A stretch of 22,739 nucleotides of DNA from Microbacteriaceae bacterium UBA6152 (GTDB taxonomy: Bacteria > Actinomycetota > Actinomycetes > Actinomycetales > Microbacteriaceae). Positions 14,844 through 22,601 of the stretch are shown here, piece after piece (the first letter of the stretch is position 1; each line of letters starts with the position of its first letter). A model generated the notes under the pieces. The model worked only from the letters and a program-made list of their open reading frames with translations, was not told the DNA's origin and ran no database searches. Where the stretch lies: contig DIUS01000003.1 of assembly GCA_002423075.1 (NCBI GenBank), positions 1 to 22,739 of the forward strand. Reading direction: 5' to 3'. A program made the translations under genes and the position numbers.

Positions 14844-15299
14844 ATGCTCAAGGGTTTCAGAGAGTTCATTCTTCGCGGCAACGTCATCGACCTCGCGGTC
14901 GCGGTTGTCATCGGTGCAGCATTCACTGCGGTCGTCACCGCCATCGTGACGGCGGTCATCAACCCGCTCATCGGGGCGCTGTTCAATGCCGAGTCGCTGG
15001 CTCAAGCGCTCCCCGTCGCGATTCCGACCTTCTCGGGTGGTGAGTCGATCCTGTACTTCGGTGCGGTCATCGGCGCGTTGCTCAACTTCATCATCGTGGC
15101 CGCGGTCGTCTACTTTGCGCTCGTCATGCCCGTCAACCACCTCAGGCAGCGGGCTGAAGATCGGCGCAAGGCCGGTGACCTCGCGGTCGACGACGCTGTT
15201 CCGCCCACCGAGCTCGAACTGCTCGCCGAGATTCGCGACCTGCTCGCAAAGCGCGACGGGCACCACCCGCACAGTAGCGAGCCTGACCTCGCTCAGTAG
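14844..15299 (+). CDS. mscL: Large-conductance mechanosensitive channel
   Basis: A 151-aa MscL subunit, which forms a pentameric pore that opens under membrane tension and releases solutes on osmotic downshock. MLKGFREFILRGNVIDLAVAVVIGAAFTAVVTAIV gives the amphipathic N-terminal helix and the pore-lining TM1; INPLIGAL follows; ILYFGAVIGALLNFIIVAAVVYFALVMPVN is TM2, and a charged cytoplasmic helix (ELELLAEIRDLLAKR) ends the protein. The ATG at 14844 lies six bases after TAGCAT (14832-14837), a likely leaderless promoter overlapping the fmdB-family stop codon. Length and order are normal. Confidence 0.96.
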   Translation: MLKGFREFILRGNVIDLAVAVVIGAAFTAVVTAIVTAVINPLIGALFNAESLAQALPVAIPTFSGGESILYFGAVIGALLNFIIVAAVVYFALVMPVNHLRQRAEDRRKAGDLAVDDAVPPTELELLAEIRDLLAKRDGHHPHSSEPDLAQ

Positions 15300-15463
15300 T
15301 GCGGGGGCTTCTCGGCGCGCAGCCGGTCGTCGTTCTCGTCGAGCCGGTGCCGTTCGGGTTCGGGACTCGGAACCGGATCCGACCCCGGCGGAGGCTCCGT
15401 GGTCACGCGACGGGCACCGCGGCGTGTGCCTGTCGGGGCGTGCCCCGCATCCGTCTCGGTCAT
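15293..15463 (-). CDS. 56-aa hydrophilic protein, function unknown
   Basis: A short gene whose product reads MTETDAGHAPTGTRRGARRV, then TTEPPPGSDPVPSPEPERHR and LDENDDRLRAEKPPHY. The C-terminal ENDDRLRAEKPPHY is like a small conserved protein I recall from Microbacteriaceae that ends in DKPPHW; that comparison is from memory and unchecked. Third positions are G/C rich. ATG at 15463 has TAGCCT seven bases upstream at 15471-15476, and GGTGGG in between could also act as a ribosome site. It lies 23 nt downstream of the helicase stop on the same strand and overlaps the end of mscL by 7 nt, tail to tail. Likely intrinsically disordered apart from the tail. Confidence 0.68.
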   Translation of the reverse strand: MTETDAGHAPTGTRRGARRVTTEPPPGSDPVPSPEPERHRLDENDDRLRAEKPPHY

Positions 15464-15486
15464 GCCCACCAGGCTACGCCGCCCGC

Positions 15487-18400
15487 TCAGCGCGGGATCG
15501 CGAGCTCTTCGGTCTGCGTTGTCGACGACGCTGTGCCTGAGGGCATGCCACCCGCGAGGGCGTAGACGCGATCGGCCACGGCCTCGGGGTCACTGAAGAG
15601 CTCGAACACGTGCACGCGCGCGTAGTGCCAGCCGAGGCGGCGCATGAGGTCGGGGCGCAGGCGCAGCGACTCGCGCAGTGAGAGCGGGCTGAGCGCAGCA
15701 TCCGTTTCGACCGCGACGCAGTAGCCTCCGCGGCTCGCGACGAGCGGCAGTTTGCCGCGGTGCCCGAGCGCCACGGTCATGCCGCGCGCCTCGAGACGGC
15801 GGGCCAGGTCGATGAGCATTGGGTCGCTGTCGTCGGGTAGCTCGTCGGCCGTGCGCCGCGCTTCGATGTCGGTGAGCAGGTCGGCGAGGGCGCGGGCGCC
15901 GTGCGAGAGCCGGTCGTCGTCGAGGTCGCCGGGGCGAATGCAGCTGACGATGCGCACAAACCGGCGGGCACGCGTCATGGCGACGGCGAGCAGGCGGTCG
16001 CCGCCGGGGCGCCCAAGCGAACCGAACTCGCTCAGCACCCGGCCGTGCGGCGTGCGGCCGAAGCCGATCGAGAAGATCACGCGGTCGCGAGCCTGGGCCA
16101 CCGACTGCTCGATTGTCAGCACCGCGAAAGGCTCGGTGCGGTCGCCGAGCAGCACGTCGTGCAGGTCGGGCCGGTGCGTGACGGCCTCGAGCACCGCGGT
16201 GTGCACGCGCGCGGCGTGCTTCGCGCTCGCCGTGATGACCATGAGCGACTCGTGCGGGCGCGCCGTGGCGTGCTCGATGACGAGATCGACCGTGCGGCGC
16301 ACTTCAACGTCGACGCTCTCAATCGCCCCCGTATCGTCGTCGGGCATGCCGTGGCCGCCATCGAGGTAGTCGACCGCGATTGACGGATGCCCGAGGAAGG
16401 ATCCGGCCCAGGGCAGCGACTCGATGCGGCCGGCGTAGAACCTCCGGTTCACGAGCTCGGCAAGGTCTTCGCCCCCGGCGCGGTACGAGCGCGTGAGGGA
16501 AACCGCTGGTAGCAATTCGCTCAGCTGGAAGAGGGCCGAGCCCGCGTGCCGGGCATCCACATCGCCGTCGTCGATCGCGTCGCCGACCGCGATGCGGAAG
16601 GGCGCGGGAGCCTGCGTGACCGGGTCGCCGACCGCGACGACCTGGCGGCCGCGGCGCACCGAGTTCGCGACCTCGGCGACAGTGACTGCGCCCGCGTCGA
16701 GCAGCAGCACAGTGTCGAAGGCGATCTCATCACTGATGAGGTGCACGTCGTAGGGCGAGGCGAGCCACACGGGCGCGATCGGACGGCTGAGGTGCGGGGC
16801 GTCACGCTGAAGAGTCTCCGTGCTGAGGCGTCCCGACTTGAGCGCCGAGCGCAACGCTTCGGCCTCGTCGGGCCAGTCGGTGATGCCGATCGACCAGTTC
16901 TCGGCGAGCTGCCACCCGAGCAGCTGTGCGGCACCAGCGGCGTGCGCCTCGTCGACGAGGCGGAAGTCGGCCTCGAGCCGCTCGAGCACGTCGGGCTCGG
17001 CGCCGAGCAGGGCGCGGTCGTGCTGCAACAGGCTGTCGAGCGCCGAGCGCCACCAGGCGAGCTCGAGCTCGGCCGCGACCTGCTCGCGCGCGACATGCCG
17101 TGCCGCGAGGTCGCTCAGCAGCGGGCCCACGTCAAACTGTTCGAGCCGGTTCAACAGCGTCGTGCGCTCTTGCAGGTTGGCGAGCACGTCGCTCTCGGCA
17201 GCGAGACCCGCGAGCATCGCGTGCAGCTCGGCGAGAGGCCGGTGCGCGAGCTGCTGGTCACGGCTGTGGTGGCCGAGCGGAGCATCCAGAGCCGCGAGAT
17301 CGAGCTCGACCTGCTGGAAGGCGACGGCGACATCGGCGATACCGATAGGCACGGTCGGGGTGATGCCGCTCGGAACGAAACGCTGCCAGAGCACGCGCTG
17401 CTGCTGGATGCGCGTGAGCGCCTCGTGCAGGTCGCTGACGCTGACACCCGGGCGCACGTACTCTTTGGCGAGCCCCTTGAGGCGACGACGAGTGGCAGCG
17501 GGCATCGTCGACGACTCGCGGCGCGGAGCCGTGGCCGCGATGAGCTCGCTCAGCGAGCGGTCGAAGACGGCGGGCTGGAAACGGTCGAGGGTGTCGCGCA
17601 GGTCGGCGAGCAGGCGCAGGAAGACGCCGAGCTCGGCGAGCGTCTCGAAGGGGCGCATGGGAGTCGCGCTGATGAGTGCACGGCCGCGCTCGACGAGGCG
17701 CGGCACGGTCTCGTGGTGCAGGCGGCGGGCGAGCTGCTGCGCAGCGATGGCCTCGTCACCGGTGCGGAACGAGGCGCCGTACCAGGGCGAATCGCCCGGG
17801 CCGTAGCTGAACTGACCGAGCTCGGCGGCCTGCACCATGGCCTCGGCGGCCTCGCGACGGTCGGCCGCAAGCAGTTCGACGGCGGCGCGGCTCAAGCGGG
17901 CGCGCGTCGTCGGCGGGGTGGGCAGCATGGCCAGTCGGCTGAGCTCGGTGACGCAGTCGATGACGCTGATGCCCAGCTCGTCGTCGGGGCGAGAGAGTGC
18001 TTCGCGGTAGTCAATGAGCACCGAGCGCAGGCGAGTGAGCGCTTCGTTGACATCGGCGACCCGCGGCCGCTGCGCCTTCTCGTTGCGACTGATGGCGCGA
18101 ATCACGTCGCGGCGCAGACTGCGCGCTGTCACGGCAATGCCGGGCAGACCAATGTCGCCGAAGCGCTGCGCGATCGTGCGCAGGCTGGCACGACGCGGGC
18201 TCACGACGAGCACGCGCTTGTTCTGGGCGACGAGCGCACCGATCGCGTTGACGACGGTCTGCGTCGCTCCCGTGCCGGGCAGGGTCTTCACGACGAGCGA
18301 GTTGCCGGCCGCGATCGAGGCGATGACGTGCTCTTGCTCAGCATCGGCGTCGAGCAGCAGTAGGTCGGTCTCAGGCGGACGCTCGTCGGCGGGCACGGCC

Positions 18401-19221
18401 TCGACGGGCGACTGGCCCTCGTTGACCGCCCACCGAGCGCTCGTGTTGCCGGCGAGAGCATCGAGCACCGGATGCGCGAGATCGTGCGCATCGGCCACCA
18501 GCTGCGGCCCGACCTCGGCGAACGTACTGACGACGAGCCGCGGGCTGATCGTGATGCCCTGCAGATGTGCGGTGAGGCCCCGCAGTCGGTCGAGCGGCGG
18601 GTTCGGCGTGAAGGCGTCGCCGTTGTGTGCGAGAGCGACGAAGGCGGCCTCATCAAGGTGCACCGAGAACTGCTCGGCGAGCGCGCGGACCAGCGCCGGG
18701 TTGACGGCGACGGTTCCGGTGAGCGTGAGCTCGACATCCCGACCCCGACGGCGCAGGCGCAGGGGGCGCAGCAGCAGGGGGGCGCAGTGATCGACGCCGT
18801 CGACGCTCCACGACACGAGGCCGATGCCGAGCTGCACGGCGTCGATGCCGCGCGCGCTCGCGAGTTCGACCCCGGCGTCGGCGATGCGCTCGGCCGCGAC
18901 GCGCGCCTGCTTGAGGGCCACATCATCGCGCACGAGATTGCTCAGCAGAGTGGGGCTGCCGGCGATGAAGCGCGCGAGACCGCCCGGGTGGCTCGTGCCC
19001 AACTCGATTCGGCCGCGCGGGTCGTCGGTGAAGTGCAACAGGGTGCTCGAACCGCCAACGGTGGCAAGCTCGGTGCGCCAGCGATCCCAGATGGGCGAGG
19101 CAACGTTCATGGGCACCACCCGGGGGTCGTCGAACCGCACCGACGAGGGCTGCAGGGGGTTGACCCCGCTGACGTCGTCGGCGTCGATCTCATGATCGTC
19201 GTATCGGTCGGCACGCCACAC
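15487..19221 (-). CDS. SF1 helicase-like protein with C-terminal nuclease-like domain
   Basis: A 1244-aa protein. Residues 1-290 form an N-terminal region (GRIELGTSHPGGLARFI, RGLTAHL). The helicase part starts at the Walker A position LPGTGATQT (314-322), where the usual lysine of GTGKT is Ala319. The Walker B position is FDTVLLLDAGAVTVAE (835-850), lacking the DE pair. Motif III VAVGDPVTQAP (862-872), motif IV LTRSYRAGGEDLAELVNRRFY, motif V LTIEQSVAQARDRVIFSIGFG and motif VI VAMTRARR (1080-1087) are kept. Residues 1135-1221 (LARRLEARGMTVALGHRGKLPLVASRGGYCVAVETDAAL...LMRRLGWHYARVHVFELFSDP) resemble the MTES_1575 restriction-endonuclease-like domain, with the E of VETD but no clear acidic residue at KLPLVAS. 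GTG at 19221 has TAAGGT six bases upstream. Repair or defence is possible; ATP hydrolysis is doubtful. Confidence 0.88.
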   Translation of the reverse strand: MWRADRYDDHEIDADDVSGVNPLQPSSVRFDDPRVVPMNVASPIWDRWRTELATVGGSSTLLHFTDDPRGRIELGTSHPGGLARFIAGSPTLLSNLVRDDVALKQARVAAERIADAGVELASARGIDAVQLGIGLVSWSVDGVDHCAPLLLRPLRLRRRGRDVELTLTGTVAVNPALVRALAEQFSVHLDEAAFVALAHNGDAFTPNPPLDRLRGLTAHLQGITISPRLVVSTFAEVGPQLVADAHDLAHPVLDALAGNTSARWAVNEGQSPVEAVPADERPPETDLLLLDADAEQEHVIASIAAGNSLVVKTLPGTGATQTVVNAIGALVAQNKRVLVVSPRRASLRTIAQRFGDIGLPGIAVTARSLRRDVIRAISRNEKAQRPRVADVNEALTRLRSVLIDYREALSRPDDELGISVIDCVTELSRLAMLPTPPTTRARLSRAAVELLAADRREAAEAMVQAAELGQFSYGPGDSPWYGASFRTGDEAIAAQQLARRLHHETVPRLVERGRALISATPMRPFETLAELGVFLRLLADLRDTLDRFQPAVFDRSLSELIAATAPRRESSTMPAATRRRLKGLAKEYVRPGVSVSDLHEALTRIQQQRVLWQRFVPSGITPTVPIGIADVAVAFQQVELDLAALDAPLGHHSRDQQLAHRPLAELHAMLAGLAAESDVLANLQERTTLLNRLEQFDVGPLLSDLAARHVAREQVAAELELAWWRSALDSLLQHDRALLGAEPDVLERLEADFRLVDEAHAAGAAQLLGWQLAENWSIGITDWPDEAEALRSALKSGRLSTETLQRDAPHLSRPIAPVWLASPYDVHLISDEIAFDTVLLLDAGAVTVAEVANSVRRGRQVVAVGDPVTQAPAPFRIAVGDAIDDGDVDARHAGSALFQLSELLPAVSLTRSYRAGGEDLAELVNRRFYAGRIESLPWAGSFLGHPSIAVDYLDGGHGMPDDDTGAIESVDVEVRRTVDLVIEHATARPHESLMVITASAKHAARVHTAVLEAVTHRPDLHDVLLGDRTEPFAVLTIEQSVAQARDRVIFSIGFGRTPHGRVLSEFGSLGRPGGDRLLAVAMTRARRFVRIVSCIRPGDLDDDRLSHGARALADLLTDIEARRTADELPDDSDPMLIDLARRLEARGMTVALGHRGKLPLVASRGGYCVAVETDAALSPLSLRESLRLRPDLMRRLGWHYARVHVFELFSDPEAVADRVYALAGGMPSGTASSTTQTEELAIPR

Positions 19222-19293
19222 GCGGCCACCTTACGGCGACGCACCCGATTTTCTGGGGATTCCGCGCGGTCTGCCGTCGACTCCAGCTCGCCT

Positions 19294-19369
19294 GTTCGTA
19301 ACTCAGGCTGAACGGTGCCATGTGCCACCTCTGCGGTTCACATTCGTCATTTCAGCCTGAGTTGCGAAC
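19294..19369. repeat. 19-bp imperfect inverted repeat in divergent promoter region
   Basis: The left arm GTTCGTAACTCAGGCTGAA (19294-19312) and the complement of the right arm (19351-19369) differ at one base out of 19. The 38-nt spacer keeps a shared ATGTG at the same offset from each arm, so the two copies may be longer and diverged. It lies between the helicase promoter and that of the membrane protein at 19395. Confidence 0.85.
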
Positions 19370-19394
19370 GGGGTGGCGCACCTAGAATCGGGGC

Positions 19395-20549
19395 GTGGAA
19401 CTCGTAGGCGGGCTTGTTTCGGCATTGGTCGCCGGCGGGGTCACGCTGCTGGTCGTCGTGGCCGCCGTGCTCGTGGGCGGCATCGTCGTCGTCTCGCGCC
19501 GCCGATCACGGCCAGCGCAGGTCTCGGGCGACGTGCGACGCCGCGCTGGCTCAGCCCTCGTGCGCGCCGATGACCGCATCGGCGAGGGCGAGAGCGACGT
19601 CGAGTTCGTGATTGCACAGTTCGGCGAGAAGGCAGCGGCCGACTATCGCGACGCCGTGCGGCAGGCGCGCACCGACCGCGACGAGATCTTCCGGCTGCAC
19701 CGGCTCATCGACGACGAGCCCGGCGCGGGTCTCGCCAACCGCGAGCGTGCGGCCCGCATCGTCATGCTCGCCGACCGCATCGAGCGCACGCTCGGCGAGC
19801 AAGCCACGAGCTTCCGCGAGCGCCGGTCGCTCGAATCGACGGCGCCCGACCGCCTCGAACGCGTGCGCACCCGAGCCGCCGACGCCCGTGCCCGCCAAAC
19901 AGTGGCGACTCAGCAGCGGGATGCCCTGCTCGAGCAGTACGCCCGCGCCGCGCTCGGCCCCGCCGTCGACGCCCCCGAGCGCGCCGCGCGAGCACTCGAC
20001 CGTGCCGAGAGCCTCGCAGCGGAGGCGGCCCCGGGCAGCACGGCCCCCGCGAGCAGCGTCATGCAGACCATTGCCGAGGCCGAGCGCATGCTCTTCGCCG
20101 CCGACGAGGCGCTCGCCGTGGTCGACGCCGTGGCCGAGCGGCTCGACGACGCGGCCGACGCGCTGCAGCAGTTGCGCGACGACGCGCGCGTCGCGCGCAC
20201 CGAAGCTCTTGAAGCCGCAGCCGACCCGCTCACGCAGCTCGACGACCTTCGCACCGCGATGGACGCCGTCGAGGTGGCGCTCGCCTCGTCGCGCACGCAG
20301 GCTCAGCGCCTCGCGCACGCGCGCGAGGCGTACATCGCCGCGCGGGTGCAGACCGAGGCGCAGCTGGCCGTGGCGCGCGAGGCGCTGGGGTCGGGCGGCT
20401 CTGCCGGCGCGCGGGCGCGGCTGGCCGAGGCGGAAGACGAGCTGCGAGCATCCGCCGCCCTCATCGACACCGACCCCGTCGAGGCGCTCGATGCCGCGCG
20501 CCGCGCGCTCACGCACGCGCGCGACGCCGAGGTGCTCGCCCGCTACTGA
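19395..20549 (+). CDS. Membrane-anchored coiled-coil protein, function unknown
   Basis: A 384-aa protein starting at GTG 19395, six bases after TAGAAT (19383-19388). One N-terminal membrane helix (about 3-34, GGLVSALVAGGVTLLVVVAAVLVGGIVVV) is followed by some 350 residues of Ala/Arg/Glu/Asp-rich helix with heptad character, probably coiled coil. It resembles the part of actinobacterial TPM-domain proteins that lies C-terminal to the TPM domain, but no TPM domain is present here; this comparison is a recollection. It is divergent from the helicase gene and overlaps the response-regulator gene tail to tail by 7 nt. A membrane-associated scaffold or stress protein is possible, not shown. Confidence 0.8.
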   Translation: MELVGGLVSALVAGGVTLLVVVAAVLVGGIVVVSRRRSRPAQVSGDVRRRAGSALVRADDRIGEGESDVEFVIAQFGEKAAADYRDAVRQARTDRDEIFRLHRLIDDEPGAGLANRERAARIVMLADRIERTLGEQATSFRERRSLESTAPDRLERVRTRAADARARQTVATQQRDALLEQYARAALGPAVDAPERAARALDRAESLAAEAAPGSTAPASSVMQTIAEAERMLFAADEALAVVDAVAERLDDAADALQQLRDDARVARTEALEAAADPLTQLDDLRTAMDAVEVALASSRTQAQRLAHAREAYIAARVQTEAQLAVAREALGSGGSAGARARLAEAEDELRASAALIDTDPVEALDAARRALTHARDAEVLARY

Positions 20550-21193
20550 GCTTGCAGCCAGGCCAGCACGGCAAGCACGCGTCGGTGGTCGCCATCGGCG
20601 GCGTCGAGGCCGAGCTTGGCGAAGATGGCCGAGATGTGCTTCTCGACGGCGCCGACTCCGATGAACAGAGCGGCGGCGATCGCAGCGTTCGTGCGGCCCT
20701 GCGCCATGAGCTCGAGCACCCCGCGCTCACGCGCGGTGAGGGCTGCGAGCGGGTCGACACGTCGGGCCATGAGCTGCGTGATGACCTCGGGGTCGAGCAC
20801 GGTGCCGCCCGCGGCAACACGTTCGAGAGCATCCCGAACCTCGTCGAGCGAGATGACGCGGTCTTTCAGCAGATAGCCGATGCCGCCCGTGCCGGCCGCG
20901 AGCAGTTCTTGCGCGTAGGCGACCTCGACGTACTGCGAGAGCAGCAGAATCGCGACCTCGGGGTGCCGGCGCCGCACCTCGATCGCGGCCCTCACACCCT
21001 CGTCGCGGAAGGTCGGGGGCATGCGCACGTCGAGCACGACGGCGTCGGGCGTGAGCGACGGCATCGCGGCGAGTAGGGCTTCGGCGTCGCCGAACGCGCC
21101 GACGACCTCGAGCCCGGCGTCGCCCAGCACACGCACCAGCCCTTCGCGCAGCAGCACCGAATCATCGGCGACGGCAACGCGAAGGGCGGGCAT
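20543..21193 (-). CDS. NarL/FixJ-family response regulator
   Basis: From ATG at 21193 the product is 216 aa. The receiver domain has the acidic pair D10/D11, the phospho-acceptor D55 in VVLDVRMPP, S86 and K110 (YLLKDRV). A LuxR-type helix-turn-helix occupies about 150-195 (LTARERGVLELMAQGRTNAAIAAALFIGVGAVEKHISAIFAKLGL). ATG 21193 is preferred over 21232 because it begins the receiver fold (MPALRVAVADDS) and lies 10 nt after the kinase stop. It is the transcription factor of the adjacent kinase. Target genes are not evident from the window. Confidence 0.94.
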   Translation of the reverse strand: MPALRVAVADDSVLLREGLVRVLGDAGLEVVGAFGDAEALLAAMPSLTPDAVVLDVRMPPTFRDEGVRAAIEVRRRHPEVAILLLSQYVEVAYAQELLAAGTGGIGYLLKDRVISLDEVRDALERVAAGGTVLDPEVITQLMARRVDPLAALTARERGVLELMAQGRTNAAIAAALFIGVGAVEKHISAIFAKLGLDAADGDHRRVLAVLAWLQAQ

Positions 21194-21203
21194 GCGTTTC
21201 AGC

Positions 21204-22601
21204 CTAGGCAGTCGGCGCAGTGTCGGCCGCATCGGCTTCGCTGGCGGATGCTGTGCCGACGCCCGCGAGCGGCAGCGTCACCCGTACCTCGGTCGGACCG
21301 CCGTCGGGGCTCGAGAGCGCGAACGTGCCACCCATGCCGGCCGCACGGTCACGCAGCCCGACGAGGCCGTGCCCGGCCTTCTCGACCGCTCCGCCCACTC
21401 CGTCGTCGGTCACGGCGACGACCAGCGCTCCGTCGGCAGTCGTGACGCTCAGCGTGATGCCGCCGGCCTGCGAGTGCTTCGCCGCGTTGGCGATGAGCTC
21501 GCTCGCCACGAAGTAGGCGTTGCGCGCCACTTCATCGGGCAGGTTGGCCGTCGCGCCGAGCTGAGTCTCGAGCGCCACGGGAATGCTCGAGCGGGTGGCC
21601 AGCGACTCGAGGGCCGCGAAGAGTCCGCGGTCGAGCAGCAGCGGCGGCGCGAACCCTCGTGACAGGTTGCGCAGCTCGTCGAGGGCGTCTTGGGCCTGCC
21701 TGCGAGCATCCTGAATTAGAGAGGTCGCCTCGGCGGGGTCAGCGGTGCCATCGGCGAGGCGGCGTTCGGCGGCGGCGAGATCCATCTGCAGGCGAATGAG
21801 GCGTTGCTGCGGGCCGTCGTGGATGTCACGCTCGATGCGACTCAAGGCCGAACCCTCGGCGGCGACGGCCGCCTGGCGTGAGGTGAAGAGGTTCGATACC
21901 TGCTGCTCGAGCTGCTCGTTCGTGAAGCGGCCGAGGAACGGACGCGCGATCGCGGCGTGCAGCCAGGTCATGCCGCGCAGCACGTAAGGCAGGGTCACAA
22001 GGGCGATGGCACCGAGCACGATGGCGACAACGGCCAGGGTCGGGGCGACCCGTTCAAGCCACCCGTTGGCGATCAGCCAGTCGGGGTCGGTTGAGTCGAT
22101 GGCCCACAGGTCGGTGCCGACGACGGCGAGGCGGATCGGCAGCGCCACCGCAGCGACGATGAACGAGAGCCAGATCGTCAGCACGATGAAGCTCAGTGTG
22201 GCGATGATCGGCGCGATGATCGCGCCGTGCAGCAGAGCCAGCCAGTAGCGGCCGTTGGCGAGCGGACGCAGCCAGCGCTTCCACCACACCATCGTCGGGT
22301 CGCTCTTCCAGACCGGTTGCGCGATCGGCGTCTCACCCGAGAACCGCAATCGCGCGATCTCGAACTGCCCGGCGTACCGCGACAGCAGCAACGTGAGCGA
22401 CAGCACATAGATGCCGAGCACGAACACGAGCAGGCTCGCGGCGCCCGATACGAGTGACGTGAGGGCCACGCTCACCGCGATAGCGATGAGGAAGGTCGGA
22501 ATCAGGTAGCCGAGCGCGCGGGGCACGCGGCGCCAGAGGGCGCCGTAGCTCCAGCTGTCGGCGACGACGGGAGTCGCGGCCATCGAAGGGGCGGTAGTCA
22601 T
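21204..22601 (-). CDS. NarL-type sensor histidine kinase
   Basis: A 465-aa kinase. The N-terminal half has about four membrane helices (near 31-50, 54-73, 123-160 and 186-206) forming a 'putative sensor' type region with only short extracytoplasmic loops, so it may sense the membrane itself. The HisKA_3 dimerisation/phosphorylation box is SRIERDIHDGPQQRLIRLQMDL with H261. The ATPase domain has ELIANAAKHS (N372), VTDDGVGGA and GHGLVGLRDRAAGMGG. An Ala/Thr/Asp-rich tail ends the protein. ATG at 22601 has AGGAGA five bases upstream. The response regulator follows after 10 nt, forming a standard two-gene system. Confidence 0.94.
   Translation of the reverse strand: MTTAPSMAATPVVADSWSYGALWRRVPRALGYLIPTFLIAIAVSVALTSLVSGAASLLVFVLGIYVLSLTLLLSRYAGQFEIARLRFSGETPIAQPVWKSDPTMVWWKRWLRPLANGRYWLALLHGAIIAPIIATLSFIVLTIWLSFIVAAVALPIRLAVVGTDLWAIDSTDPDWLIANGWLERVAPTLAVVAIVLGAIALVTLPYVLRGMTWLHAAIARPFLGRFTNEQLEQQVSNLFTSRQAAVAAEGSALSRIERDIHDGPQQRLIRLQMDLAAAERRLADGTADPAEATSLIQDARRQAQDALDELRNLSRGFAPPLLLDRGLFAALESLATRSSIPVALETQLGATANLPDEVARNAYFVASELIANAAKHSQAGGITLSVTTADGALVVAVTDDGVGGAVEKAGHGLVGLRDRAAGMGGTFALSSPDGGPTEVRVTLPLAGVGTASASEADAADTAPTA

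Noticed and set aside
16546..18363. A 605-codon open frame on the plus strand inside the helicase-like gene
   Set aside because: Antisense shadow of a high-GC gene: the product is low in hydrophobic pattern and rich in Arg/Glu/His, while the minus frame has clear helicase motifs.
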